The notes under the pieces: generated by a model | Told to the model about the DNA's origin: nothing | What the model saw: only the letters and a program-made list of their open reading frames with translations | Database searches by the model: none | Shown here: piece after piece, positions 17,326 to 26,795 of the stretch | Layout of the letters: each line of letters begins with the position of its first letter | How positions within the stretch are numbered: the first letter of the stretch is position 1 | Translations under genes and position numbers: made by a program | NCBI RefSeq assembly: GCF_902506655.1 | Contig: NZ_LR734817.1 | Location: 523,667-587,666 of the forward strand | Direction: 5' to 3' | Source of the DNA: Marinoscillum sp. 108 | GTDB lineage: Bacteria > Bacteroidota > Bacteroidia > Cytophagales > Cyclobacteriaceae | DNA: 64,000 nucleotides

Positions 17326-18699
17326 AATATAGTGACTGAGGTCTTTGTTTTTGACCAGTCCGGCAAGCTTCTCCTCTACCAGCGCCTTATCTATCACGAT
17401 CCTGGCATTCTGCCCTATGGTATCGGGAATCTCAAAAAGAATCTCGTTTAGCAGCTTGCTCATGACCGTGTGTAACCTCCTGGCACCGATGTTTTCAACC
17501 TCCTCATTGATCTGAAAAGCTATCTCAGCCAATCGTTCCAGAGCATCATCCTGGAAACTCAATGACACATCTTCGGCACCCACCAGGGCGATGTACTGCT
17601 TGGTCAATGCATTCTTAGGCTCTTTGAGTATACTCAGGAAATCCTCCTTGGTGAGGTTATCAAGCTCTACACGGATGGGAAATCTACCCTGAAGCTCCGG
17701 AATCAAATCCGAAGGCTTGCTAAAATGAAAGGCCCCCGCGGCAATGAACAGAATATGATCTGTGTGCACAATTCCATATTTGGTATTGACGGCACTCCCC
17801 TCCACAATGGGTAGCAGATCACGCTGCACCCCTTCACGACTCACATCCGGACCGCCCTGACCACCTCTGCTACCACCGGCTATCTTATCCACTTCGTCTA
17901 TGAATACGATGCCCGTATTCTGGGCTTTCTGAAGGGCCTCTTCCTTCACCTCATCCATATCAATGAGCTTCGAGGACTCCTCTTCCAGGAGAATTTTTCT
18001 AGCTTCCGCGATCGTTACTTTGCGCTTTTTGGTCTTCTTAGGCATCATGCTTCCCAGCATCTCCTGAATATTGATCATAGAAGCCTCATCCATGCCCCCG
18101 CCAATCATTCCCATGCCTGGAGTACTGTTCTGCTTCACATCGATCTCAATCTTTCGCTCATCCATTTCCCCATCTCTGATCTTCTCCCGAAAACGGTCTC
18201 TGGTTTTCTCGTTCAACTCACGCTCATCCTCTGGCTGATCCTTGCCCATGCCTGTAGCATGAGGAGTTGGCGAACCTTTGAGCGGAGGGATCAACGCATC
18301 GAGGATTATCCCTTCTACTATTTCCTTTGCACGCTCCTTCACTTCCTCCTTCTTGGTGGTCTTCACCATGTCCACCGCCTGCTCTACCAGATCCCTGATC
18401 ATACTCTCCACATCGCGGCCCACGTAGCCCACTTCCGTAAACTTAGAAGCCTCCACCTTGGTAAAGGGAGCTTCTGCCAAATGAGCCAGCCTTCGGGCTA
18501 TTTCAGTTTTACCTACCCCGGTTGCCCCTATCATCAGAATGTTATTTGGGACGATTTCTCCCTGAATTTCTTCCTTTACATTCATTCGGCGCCACCTGTT
18601 TCTCAAGGCAATTGCCACATTGCGTTTAGCATCGTTTTGGCCAATGATGTATTTATCTAACTCGGCAACAATCTGCCTTGGTGTCAAATTCTTATTCAT
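17320..18699 (-). CDS. hslU: ATP-dependent protease ATPase subunit HslU
   Basis: HslU is the AAA+ unfoldase that feeds the HslV peptidase. Walker A GATGVGKT is at 58-65, Walker B is [11 protein letters not shown], and the inserted I-domain lies between, with a charged Met/Gly-rich stretch around [14 protein letters not shown]. Length 459 is typical. It is the last gene of a lon-porQ-hslU operon and starts 4 nt after the porQ stop. No hslV peptidase gene lies on either side, so HslV must be encoded elsewhere. Confidence 0.96.
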   Translation of the reverse strand: MNKNLTPRQIVAELDKYIIGQNDAKRNVAIALRNRWRRMNVKEEIQGEIVPNNILMIGATGVGKTEIARRLAHLAEAPFTKVEASKFTEVGYVGRDVESMIRDLVEQAVDMVKTTKKEEVKERAKEIVEGIILDALIPPLKGSPTPHATGMGKDQPEDERELNEKTRDRFREKIRDGEMDERKIEIDVKQNSTPGMGMIGGGMDEASMINIQEMLGSMMPKKTKKRKVTIAEARKILLEEESSKLIDMDEVKEEALQKAQNTGIVFIDEVDKIAGGSRGGQGGPDVSREGVQRDLLPIVEGSAVNTKYGIVHTDHILFIAAGAFHFSKPSDLIPELQGRFPIRVELDNLTKEDFLSILKEPKNALTKQYIALVGAEDVSLSFQDDALERLAEIAFQINEEVENIGARRLHTVMSKLLNEILFEIPDTIGQNARIVIDKALVEEKLAGLVKNKDLSHYIL

Positions 18700-18703
18700 A
18701 GTG

Positions 18704-19699
18704 CTATAAAATCTTCTTAAACGAATTTAGATTGGATTGGATGGTAAAGAAATCCGTCCCGCCGGCGGCATGATAGGTGGCATGGGAATACCTGATCTGA
18801 AATTGCCTGATTCCAAGTGCCAGTCCGTAGCTCAAACCTGCGCCGTAGGCTTCTTCGCCTACTTTTAACTCCTGATGCATCAGGTGGCTATAACCAAACA
18901 AAAACTGAACGTTTTGGTGAATGATAAACTCAGCACCCACATTCACATGACGAAATATTCGATCGGCGATCTCAATGGTTTTTGATTTACTGATCCCTTC
19001 ATCCAATGAAAAATACATACTATTCTGCACAAGGTTATAAGCAGAGATGCTAAACCTGAAAGGCATATAAGTTGGCTTCACCGATGTGCTGATCTGCACG
19101 TCGAATGGAACCTGATTGGCGCCCGATCCTGTATAATCCGCAAGAACAAAACCGAAATTTCTAAAGACCAACCCCACAGTGAAATCGGTATCAGGGGCGC
19201 GGTACACTCCACCCAAGTCTCCCAGTAAAAGCGAGGAACCATAACCAGCAATGCCATTGGAGGCATACTTTATATTACCTCCCAGGGCAAAAGATCCGAT
19301 GCGATGGCTCTTCCCTACTGTCAAAACAAGATCCTGCGCCTGAAAACTCCCGGTTACCGTACCATCAGGATCGGTCTCTACAAAGTCTCCATAATCGAGG
19401 TAGTTCACCCCAAAAGCAAGCCTACCCACTTTAGAAAATTCCGCAGCATAGGCTCCTGAAAAGGAATACACCCCCGCAAACATTGGACTGAAATTGATGG
19501 CGACATCAGTGAGTGCCACAGAGTCCAAAACTGCCGGATTGTGTACAAACTGCATCAGGTCACCATCAGCCAAGGACACTACTTTCCCACCCAGTGCAGC
19601 ATTGCGAGCGCCAAACGGAGTCTGCAAACTCTGATACTGATCAAACTGAGCAGAAGCAGAAAAGGTCAGAAGGGTCAATATGGCTATCAACCACTTCAA
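18704..19699 (-). CDS. porQ: PorQ, type IX secretion system outer membrane protein
   Basis: The 331-residue protein has a signal peptide ([18 protein letters not shown]) and a PorV/PorQ-like beta-barrel: the N-terminus [18 protein letters not shown] is typical, as are many alternating aromatic strands. PorQ belongs to the attachment complex that processes and anchors T9SS cargo. The start codon is TTG, directly abutting the lon stop (TAATTG), so initiation probably depends on ribosomes ending lon translation. It is placed between two AAA+ protease genes, an unusual neighbourhood. Confidence 0.87.
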   Translation of the reverse strand: MKWLIAILTLLTFSASAQFDQYQSLQTPFGARNAALGGKVVSLADGDLMQFVHNPAVLDSVALTDVAINFSPMFAGVYSFSGAYAAEFSKVGRLAFGVNYLDYGDFVETDPDGTVTGSFQAQDLVLTVGKSHRIGSFALGGNIKYASNGIAGYGSSLLLGDLGGVYRAPDTDFTVGLVFRNFGFVLADYTGSGANQVPFDVQISTSVKPTYMPFRFSISAYNLVQNSMYFSLDEGISKSKTIEIADRIFRHVNVGAEFIIHQNVQFLFGYSHLMHQELKVGEEAYGAGLSYGLALGIRQFQIRYSHATYHAAGGTDFFTIQSNLNSFKKIL

Positions 19700-22171
19700 T
19701 TAATCCCTGGCTGTTTCGGGTAGGATGAAATTCATAGGCTCCTTGGGTTTTTGCGACAATAACGCAATTTCTGTCACCTCTTGTACAGTCTTTACAAAAT
19801 GAATTTTCAGGTCTTTGATATAAAGTTCGTTGATCTCCTCCAGATCCTTCTGATTTCGCTCGCACATGATGATCTCTCTAATCCCGGCCCGCTTGGCAGC
19901 CAGAATTTTTTCTTTGATCCCGCCTACAGGAAGCACCTTACCTCTCAGGGTGATTTCACCCGTCATGGCCAGTTTACTTCGGATCAGGCGCTGCGTATAC
20001 ACAGACGCCAGTGCAGTGAGCATGGTGATCCCTGCCGAAGGCCCATCTTTCGGGATGGCACCGGCCGGTACGTGCACATGCAGATCATAATGCTCAAACA
20101 CACGATAATCTATATCCAGTGATGCGGCATTGGTCTTGAGATAAGAAAGGGCAGTCATGGCGGACTCTTTCATCACATCTCCCAGCTGACCGGAAAGCGT
20201 CAACTTGCCCTTTCCACGACTCAGGCTGGCCTCAATAAAGAGAATATCCCCACCAGAAGGCGTCCAGGCAAGACCCGTGGCCACACCCGGCAGCTTGTTG
20301 TCTTCATAAGCATCCTTGTCAAAGTCCTCCGGCCCCAGAATTTTTCTTACCTCACCCTCTGTTATTTTGGGCTGGTACTCCTCCTCCATGGCAATGGATT
20401 TGGCCACATTTCGAATCACCGCTGCCAACTTGCGCTCCAGGCTCCTGACTCCCGACTCGCGGGTATAGTCATTGATTAGCTTGGCAATGGCCGACTTGTC
20501 AAAAGTGATCTGCTTGGCTTTCAAACCGTGCTCCGTTCGCTGCTTGGGAATAAGGTGCTTTTTAGCGATCTCTACCTTCTCTTCCAGGGTATACCCCGTC
20601 ACATCGATGATTTCCATTCGGTCACGAAGTGGTGCCTGAATGGTATCCAGAGAATTGGCCGTAGCGATAAAAAGCACTTTTGACAGGTCATAGTCCACTT
20701 CAAGATAGTTATCCTTAAACGTGCTATTCTGCTCAGGATCCAATACCTCCAGCAGGGCAGAAGAAGGATCTCCACGAAAGTCGGAGCTTACCTTATCTAT
20801 TTCATCCAATATAAATACCGGATTAGAACTTTTAGCTTTATTGATGTTCTGAATGATCTTACCTGGCATAGCGCCAATGTAAGTTTTTCTATGTCCTCTG
20901 ATTTCAGCCTCGTCATGCACTCCTCCCAAAGACATGCGCACATACTTTCGACCCAGAGCATCGGCTATAGACCGGCCCAGAGAAGTCTTACCTACACCGG
21001 GAGGGCCATAGAGACACAAAATAGGCCCTTTGAGGTCATTCTTTAGTTTCCTCACCGCCAGGTATTCGAGGATTCTCTCCTTCACTTTGTCCAATCCAAA
21101 ATGATCCTTATCCAGGATTTTCTTGGCATTTTTCAGGTCAAAATTATCCTCAGTGCCCTCCTCCCATGGCAGATCCACCAGAAGTTCGGCATAGTTCATA
21201 GCCACGGGATACTCCGCTGCGGCCGGATTCATTCGGCCTATCTTATCCAATTCCTTCAAAAAGTGCTTCTTGACTTCATCAGGCCATTTCTTATCTTTTG
21301 CTTTGTCCCTAAGAGCATTCACCTCCTGATCAGGACCATCCTGCCCCAACTCATCCTGGAGTACTTTCATCTGCTGTCGCAAATAATAATCCCGCTGCTG
21401 CTGGTCAATGTCAGAATGTACCTTGCTGGCGATTTCATGCTTCAGCTCAAGCATCTGAATGTCCTTCAGCATGTATTTCAGCAAAAGCTCCGCACGCTCC
21501 TTCGGATTGTTGGTTTCCAGCAGCTTCTGTTTATCACTCACCTCAGCATTAATATTGGACGAAAGAAAATGAGTCAGAAATGTATAACTCTGGATATTCT
21601 CCAGTGCCACCTGAGCTTCTTTCGGAATCTCGGGATTCAGCTTCAGTACCTTATAGGCAGCTTCTTTCAGTGATGAAGTGATCGCGTTAATTTCATCCTC
21701 GCTCATCTCGTCACTTTCCTTGAGTATTCGGAAGGTCGCTTTCAAAAATGGTTCTTCCTTCACAGGCTCTCCCAGTTCGAAACGCTGCTGTCCCTGTATA
21801 ATGATCGTCGTATTCCCATCAGGAAGCACCAGCATTTTCAGGATTTTGGCTACTGTACCAATCTTATAAAGGTCATTGAAAACCGGCTCCTCTTTCTTAG
21901 TATTGTTTTGTGCCACCACCCCTATGATTCGGTCACCTTTATAGGCCTTTTTCACCAGACGAATAGATTTGGTCCTGCCAACAGTAATCGGCAAAACCAC
22001 TCCTGGGAACAGTACGGTGTTTTTAATGGGCAAAATAGGAAGCTCATCCGGCAAATTATCGTCGGTCATCTCCTCTCCGTCCTCATCAGCCACCAGCTGA
22101 ATAAGCTCTCCAGATTCATCCTCTAAAAACTCTGAAAAATATAAACGGTTGGTAATATTATCTTCAAACAT
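19700..22171 (-). CDS. lon: Lon endopeptidase
   Basis: The 823-residue ATP-dependent protease has an N-terminal substrate-binding LON domain (about 40-240), an AAA+ domain with Walker A GPPGVGKTS near residue 388, and a C-terminal peptidase domain with the catalytic Ser in PKDGPSAGITM near 710. Lon removes damaged and short-lived regulatory proteins in the cytoplasm. It heads an operon with porQ (zero gap) and hslU (4-nt gap). No exact TAnnTTTG element is found upstream in 22172-22296, so its promoter may be of a different class, for example stress-controlled. Confidence 0.97.
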   Translation of the reverse strand: MFEDNITNRLYFSEFLEDESGELIQLVADEDGEEMTDDNLPDELPILPIKNTVLFPGVVLPITVGRTKSIRLVKKAYKGDRIIGVVAQNNTKKEEPVFNDLYKIGTVAKILKMLVLPDGNTTIIIQGQQRFELGEPVKEEPFLKATFRILKESDEMSEDEINAITSSLKEAAYKVLKLNPEIPKEAQVALENIQSYTFLTHFLSSNINAEVSDKQKLLETNNPKERAELLLKYMLKDIQMLELKHEIASKVHSDIDQQQRDYYLRQQMKVLQDELGQDGPDQEVNALRDKAKDKKWPDEVKKHFLKELDKIGRMNPAAAEYPVAMNYAELLVDLPWEEGTEDNFDLKNAKKILDKDHFGLDKVKERILEYLAVRKLKNDLKGPILCLYGPPGVGKTSLGRSIADALGRKYVRMSLGGVHDEAEIRGHRKTYIGAMPGKIIQNINKAKSSNPVFILDEIDKVSSDFRGDPSSALLEVLDPEQNSTFKDNYLEVDYDLSKVLFIATANSLDTIQAPLRDRMEIIDVTGYTLEEKVEIAKKHLIPKQRTEHGLKAKQITFDKSAIAKLINDYTRESGVRSLERKLAAVIRNVAKSIAMEEEYQPKITEGEVRKILGPEDFDKDAYEDNKLPGVATGLAWTPSGGDILFIEASLSRGKGKLTLSGQLGDVMKESAMTALSYLKTNAASLDIDYRVFEHYDLHVHVPAGAIPKDGPSAGITMLTALASVYTQRLIRSKLAMTGEITLRGKVLPVGGIKEKILAAKRAGIREIIMCERNQKDLEEINELYIKDLKIHFVKTVQEVTEIALLSQKPKEPMNFILPETARD

Positions 22172-22329
22172 AAATATCGTGTCAATATGGCAGTAACTAC
22201 CTCAAAAATCTACTTTCAAAAGAATCAGGTAGACAAATGTCAATAGCTGTGCCAAATTAGCTACTGTGCCAGAAATGGTATTATCTTTAACCTGATTTGT
22301 TTGAGAGTCTGTCGAAAAGACATGCTTAT

Positions 22330-24312
22330 ATGAATGGGGAAAAAATCCGCCTTTTTTGTTTATTCTTTATCCTCGTTTACGGCACATCGCCGTTAAACGC
22401 CCAGCGTATAACCACTAAGCGTATCAGTACCGACTCGGTACCAGAAGATGTGCACTTAAATATCTATGATTTTAAGAACATCAATAAGCTACCGGACTAT
22501 TATAACGCTGAGCAGCTCAAAAGGATCAACAAACTGGACCAGGAGGAAGATTGGGAAGGGCTCTACAAAGCCCTCAAGGCTTATGTAAGCAAATTCGGCA
22601 TTCAAAATTTCTACAAAGACACCAAACTCATTTGGCGCCTGGCCAAACTCACAGAACTTTTTGGGGATGATGAAGAGGCCAAAAACCTTTATCGGTTGGT
22701 ATTGAGGCATCATCACTCCGGCATCAATATGAAGGAGATTGAGCTCTACTATGACTCTCTCAATGACCAGGAAGCTGCCCAGTATGTACCTCTGGACTAC
22801 TACTATGAACTGGTAGAATACCGAACGCTGATCGATACACTGCGACCCCCGAGGGGTATTCTGCTCAATATGGGACAGGAAATTAACAGTGCCAAGGCGG
22901 ACTATGCTCCTTCGCTGAATGTACAAAATGATGTACTAATCTTCACATCGCAACGTAATGACCTGGACCTGAGCATTCGACGTACATTCAACGAAGATCT
23001 CTTTTTTAGCCGAAAAGATGAATATGGCTCATGGAGCAAGGCAGAGGAATTCAAGGAAATTAATTCCCGATATAAGGAAGGGTCGGCCATTCTCACCCGT
23101 GATGGAAAAACCCTCTACTTTTCGAGGTGTGATTGTCTGGACTGCTTTGGAGATTGTGACCTCTTTTCAGCCAAGCTACAGTCAGACAGCACCTGGGGCG
23201 AAGTGAAAAACCTCGGTACCCGTGTCAATAGCCTGAGCTGGGATTCGCACCCCTCGCTTTCACACAGTGAAGATACCCTCTACTTTGCATCGGATCGGCT
23301 GGGTGGATTCGGCTTATCAGACATTTACTATACCTACAAACTGAAAAACGGAGAGTGGTCTTCTGCCAAAAACCTGGGACCCGTAATCAACACCCGAAAC
23401 AATGACGTAAGTCCTTTTTATCATCCAGTGTACAATGTGCTTTACTTTGGATCCAATGGACAGCTGTATAATTTCGGGGAATACGACATCTACAAGTCTT
23501 ATCAGGTAGGCGGCAACTGGTCTGAACCTTACAATATAGGTCCGCTGGTGAATGGAAAAGGGAGCGAATACTACTTTACCATTGACTCCAAATCAGAGCT
23601 GCTTTTCTATGCCAGGTCTATTAGCCGGGACCTGAATAAGCAGGACATCTACTCATTCCCGCTACCAATGAATGCACAACCTCTGGCCACCACCAAAGTC
23701 ACGGGCTCCCTGACCGACTCACTGACGGGCAAAGCCTTCCGGGGCATCGTATCCATCATAGATCTGGATGAGGGTGTGGAAGTGGCCCCACGGTATTTGC
23801 GACCAGATGGAAGTTTCGAGTTTGATCTGATTGACCAGAGAAATTACTTGCTGGTGATACAGGGGGATGACTTTTTCAGAATCGAGGATTCTTTCTTTCT
23901 GGATGGCACCAGGGAGCTCAAAAAAGTGACTGAGCCACTGGCCAGCCGTGTGAAATTTGAATCCATAGAATTTGATAACGGAAAGTCTGCCCTGAAAAAG
24001 GAAATGTACAGTGACCTCAATAAGATCGTGAACTTCCTCTACGACAACCCGGACTTCAAGCTTAAAATATCGGGCCACACGGACTCCTACGGATCTGATG
24101 AGCACAATTTGCGGCTGTCTCAGGAACGCGCACGCAACATCAGGGATTACATGGTGGATTTTGCCGGGCTAGCGTCGGAACGAGTAGATTGGGAGGGGTA
24201 TGGGAGCTCCCGCCCCATCGTGGAAGAGATCAACGAAGAAGCCAAGGCCATCAACCGGCGGGTAGAGTTTGAAATCTACCGCCCGGCGCCTCAGCCTCCA
24301 TCAGAAGATTAA
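22330..24312 (+). CDS. PorE-like protein: helical N-domain, PD40 propeller, CRD, OmpA domain
   Basis: The protein has about 660 residues. A signal peptide ends near SPLNAQ, followed by a helical TPR-like region (about 40-180). PD40/WD40-like beta-propeller blades follow (about 195-460; for example LYFSRCDCLDCFGDCDLFSA and LYFASDRLGGFGLSDIYY), then a carboxypeptidase-regulatory-like fold (about 475-560) and a C-terminal OmpA peptidoglycan-binding domain with ISGHTDSYGSDEHNLRLSQ. This order matches PorE of the type IX system, though PorE is a lipoprotein and this one has a standard signal. Many non-T9SS OmpA proteins look similar. The in-frame start at 22297 is less likely, as the signal peptide begins at 22330. 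Confidence 0.85.
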   Translation: MNGEKIRLFCLFFILVYGTSPLNAQRITTKRISTDSVPEDVHLNIYDFKNINKLPDYYNAEQLKRINKLDQEEDWEGLYKALKAYVSKFGIQNFYKDTKLIWRLAKLTELFGDDEEAKNLYRLVLRHHHSGINMKEIELYYDSLNDQEAAQYVPLDYYYELVEYRTLIDTLRPPRGILLNMGQEINSAKADYAPSLNVQNDVLIFTSQRNDLDLSIRRTFNEDLFFSRKDEYGSWSKAEEFKEINSRYKEGSAILTRDGKTLYFSRCDCLDCFGDCDLFSAKLQSDSTWGEVKNLGTRVNSLSWDSHPSLSHSEDTLYFASDRLGGFGLSDIYYTYKLKNGEWSSAKNLGPVINTRNNDVSPFYHPVYNVLYFGSNGQLYNFGEYDIYKSYQVGGNWSEPYNIGPLVNGKGSEYYFTIDSKSELLFYARSISRDLNKQDIYSFPLPMNAQPLATTKVTGSLTDSLTGKAFRGIVSIIDLDEGVEVAPRYLRPDGSFEFDLIDQRNYLLVIQGDDFFRIEDSFFLDGTRELKKVTEPLASRVKFESIEFDNGKSALKKEMYSDLNKIVNFLYDNPDFKLKISGHTDSYGSDEHNLRLSQERARNIRDYMVDFAGLASERVDWEGYGSSRPIVEEINEEAKAINRRVEFEIYRPAPQPPSED

Positions 24313-24320
24313 GTTGATTC

Positions 24321-25628
24321 TTAAAACAGTTTGTATACGTCGTTGAAGATGGCGTAGCTCATCAGCCCCAAAAGCAAGACCATTCCTACTTTCTGAGCGT
24401 TCTCCAAAAACTTATCGCTAGGCTTCCTGCCAGTCACAATTTCCCAGGTCAGGAAAACCACGTGTCCACCGTCCAAAGCCGGAATAGGAAGCAGGTTCAT
24501 AAAGGCCAACACCATGGAGATCAACCCTGTGATCCTCCAGAAATTATTCCAATCCCAGGTGCCCCCAAAAAACTGAGCAATGCCTATCGGTCCGGAAAGT
24601 GATTTTGATGGAGATACATCTCCCGAGAACATCTTTCCGAAAGCTTTTACATTATAAAACACCACATTGAATGCCTGACTGGTGCCATTCACCACAGCCT
24701 CACCAAAAGTGAAATCACGATGTGAATAGTTCAATTCCATGCTTGGGTAGAAACCAATGGTAGCATCCTCGGCAATATCAAACGTCAGGGCCAATTCTTG
24801 TCCATCCCGTAGCACAGTAGCATTGAGCTGACCACCTGGTACGGAATCCAGGGCGGTTTTGAACTCATCAAAGTACTTTACCGGCACACCAGCCACTGCC
24901 ACGATCCGGTCACCTTCTTTCAGGCCTCCTTTATCAGCATTGCTACCTTCTCGCACCTGCCCTACACTAAAGGATTCTCTAGGTCTGAAAAATGCCGCTT
25001 TTTTATCAGAAAACTTATCAATAAAGTCATTGGGAATAGGAATGGTAATGGTTTTACCTCCACGATCCACTGTGTAAAATCCGTCAGTTCCCAACAGTAC
25101 ATTGGGGCTCCTCAGGTCACTGAATGTTTCGTAATCCTTACCATTGATATTAAGAATGCGGTCTCCGGTTTGTAGTCCGAGCTGCTGACCAAGGTCATAA
25201 GCCACGATTCCATGCTTGTTCAGCTCCTCTTTGGAAAGAAAATCTTCACCATTGGAGTACACAAGTGCGATGAAAATAACAATCCCGGTGATTACATTCA
25301 CTATAATACCGCCGAGCATCACTATCAGGCGCTGCCATGCCGGCTTGGCTCTGAACTCCCATGGCTCAGGCTCCTCACTCAGGGTTTTGGTATCGAGTGA
25401 CTCATCGATCATACCAGATATTTTCACAAAACCGCCCAATGGGATCGCCCCAATGGAATACTCCGTCTCACCAAATTTCTTTCCCCATATTTTGGGTGGA
25501 AAACCGATAGAGTACTTTTCTACCCGCATTCCAAATGCCTTGGCCGCCAACAAATGTCCCAACTCGTGCAACCCAACTAAAATTGATAAGCCCAGCAGAA
25601 GCTGAGCCGTCATGATTAAACCTTCCAT
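24321..25628 (-). CDS. rseP: RseP-type site-2 metalloprotease
   Basis: The 435-residue membrane protease shows the zinc motif HELGH at residues 21-25 in the first helix, two PDZ-like periplasmic regions (about 150-320), and the third zinc-ligand motif NLLPIPALDGGH in a late helix. RseP cuts transmembrane anti-sigma factors and leftover signal peptides. Its ATG follows the dxr stop with no gap (TAG-ATG). It ends the GH3-dxr-rseP operon. Pairing with dxr is common in bacteria. Confidence 0.95.
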   Translation of the reverse strand: MEGLIMTAQLLLGLSILVGLHELGHLLAAKAFGMRVEKYSIGFPPKIWGKKFGETEYSIGAIPLGGFVKISGMIDESLDTKTLSEEPEPWEFRAKPAWQRLIVMLGGIIVNVITGIVIFIALVYSNGEDFLSKEELNKHGIVAYDLGQQLGLQTGDRILNINGKDYETFSDLRSPNVLLGTDGFYTVDRGGKTITIPIPNDFIDKFSDKKAAFFRPRESFSVGQVREGSNADKGGLKEGDRIVAVAGVPVKYFDEFKTALDSVPGGQLNATVLRDGQELALTFDIAEDATIGFYPSMELNYSHRDFTFGEAVVNGTSQAFNVVFYNVKAFGKMFSGDVSPSKSLSGPIGIAQFFGGTWDWNNFWRITGLISMVLAFMNLLPIPALDGGHVVFLTWEIVTGRKPSDKFLENAQKVGMVLLLGLMSYAIFNDVYKLF

Positions 25629-26795
25629 CTATTTGATTAATTCTTTTGCTATGATCCTTGTTTCTATGTCTGTATTAATATAATCGTCCAACTCGGGCTC
25701 GCTAATGTAGCTCACCTTTTGCATGCAAGCCGCTATGACGTCTGATATTTCTAAAAAACCGATGTTATCCTGTAAAAATTCCGCCACCGCTATTTCATTG
25801 GCCGCATTCAGTATGCAGGGAGTGTTGCCTCCTTTATCAATGGCATCAAAGGCGAGCTGTAAGTTACGAAAAGTCTTGGTGTCAGGTTTTTCAAATGTGA
25901 GTTCCGGGTAATTAATAAAGTCGAACCGGGGAAAATCGGATTTGAACCGCTCGGGGAAACTCAGCGCATATTGTATGGGCAACCTCATATCGGGAAGTCC
26001 AAGTTGAGCTTTAATAGAACCATCCTCAAACTGCACCATGCTATGAATAATGCTCTGAGGGTGCACCACCACCTCTATCTGATCCAGCTTCACACCAAAC
26101 AACCATTTGGCCTCAATGACCTCCAACCCTTTGTTCATGAGGGTGGCTGAGTCGATGGTGATTTTAGCCCCCATATCCCAATTAGGATGTTTGAGCGCCT
26201 GTTCTTTTTTGATCTGCAGAAGCTGATCTCGCACCTGACCTCTGAACGGCCCTCCCGAGGCGGTTAGGATGATTTTTTCAATGGGGTTATTCAACTCTCC
26301 CACAATGCATTGGAAAATGGCAGAGTGCTCAGAGTCTACCGGTAGGATATTGCATCGGTGCTCCATCGCCAGTCTGGTCACCAGCTGACCAGCCACCACC
26401 AGGGTTTCTTTATTGGCAAGGGCAATGTCCTTCCCTGCCTTGATGGCGTTGATGGTAGGCACCAACCCGGAGTAGCCTACCAAAGCGGTGAGGACAATAT
26501 CGATACTCTCCATTTTCACCACATCTGCCAGTGCATTCTGACCGGCATACACTTTGATATCGGCAGAATCCAGGGCCTCAAAAACCTGATCGTAAAGAGA
26601 TTCGTTACCAATAACAACCGTATTGGGCTTGTATTTTAGTGCCTGCCGGATGAGCAGGTCCGCATTGTTTTGTGCGGTAAGCACCTCCACTTCGAATTTG
26701 TCCGTGTGACGATCGATCACCTCCAGTGTCTGAGTTCCGATGGAGCCAGTAGACCCCAGTACGGCAATTCCTCTTTTCTTTTGCTCCTCTCCCAT
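25629..26795 (-). CDS. dxr: 1-deoxy-D-xylulose 5-phosphate reductoisomerase
   Basis: The enzyme makes 2-C-methyl-D-erythritol 4-phosphate in the MEP isoprenoid pathway using NADPH. The NADPH-binding GSTGSIGTQTLEVI, metal/substrate motifs VDSEHSAIFQ and TASGGPFRG, and the flexible loop region HPNWDMG are all present. The 388-residue length is normal. The start overlaps the GH3 stop by one base (TAATG), and rseP follows immediately, so the three are one transcript. Confidence 0.97.
   Translation of the reverse strand: MGEEQKKRGIAVLGSTGSIGTQTLEVIDRHTDKFEVEVLTAQNNADLLIRQALKYKPNTVVIGNESLYDQVFEALDSADIKVYAGQNALADVVKMESIDIVLTALVGYSGLVPTINAIKAGKDIALANKETLVVAGQLVTRLAMEHRCNILPVDSEHSAIFQCIVGELNNPIEKIILTASGGPFRGQVRDQLLQIKKEQALKHPNWDMGAKITIDSATLMNKGLEVIEAKWLFGVKLDQIEVVVHPQSIIHSMVQFEDGSIKAQLGLPDMRLPIQYALSFPERFKSDFPRFDFINYPELTFEKPDTKTFRNLQLAFDAIDKGGNTPCILNAANEIAVAEFLQDNIGFLEISDVIAACMQKVSYISEPELDDYINTDIETRIIAKELIK

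Noticed and set aside
24313-24320. Terminator between the convergent OmpA and rseP genes
   Set aside because: The spacer is 8 bp and no stem-loop is evident.
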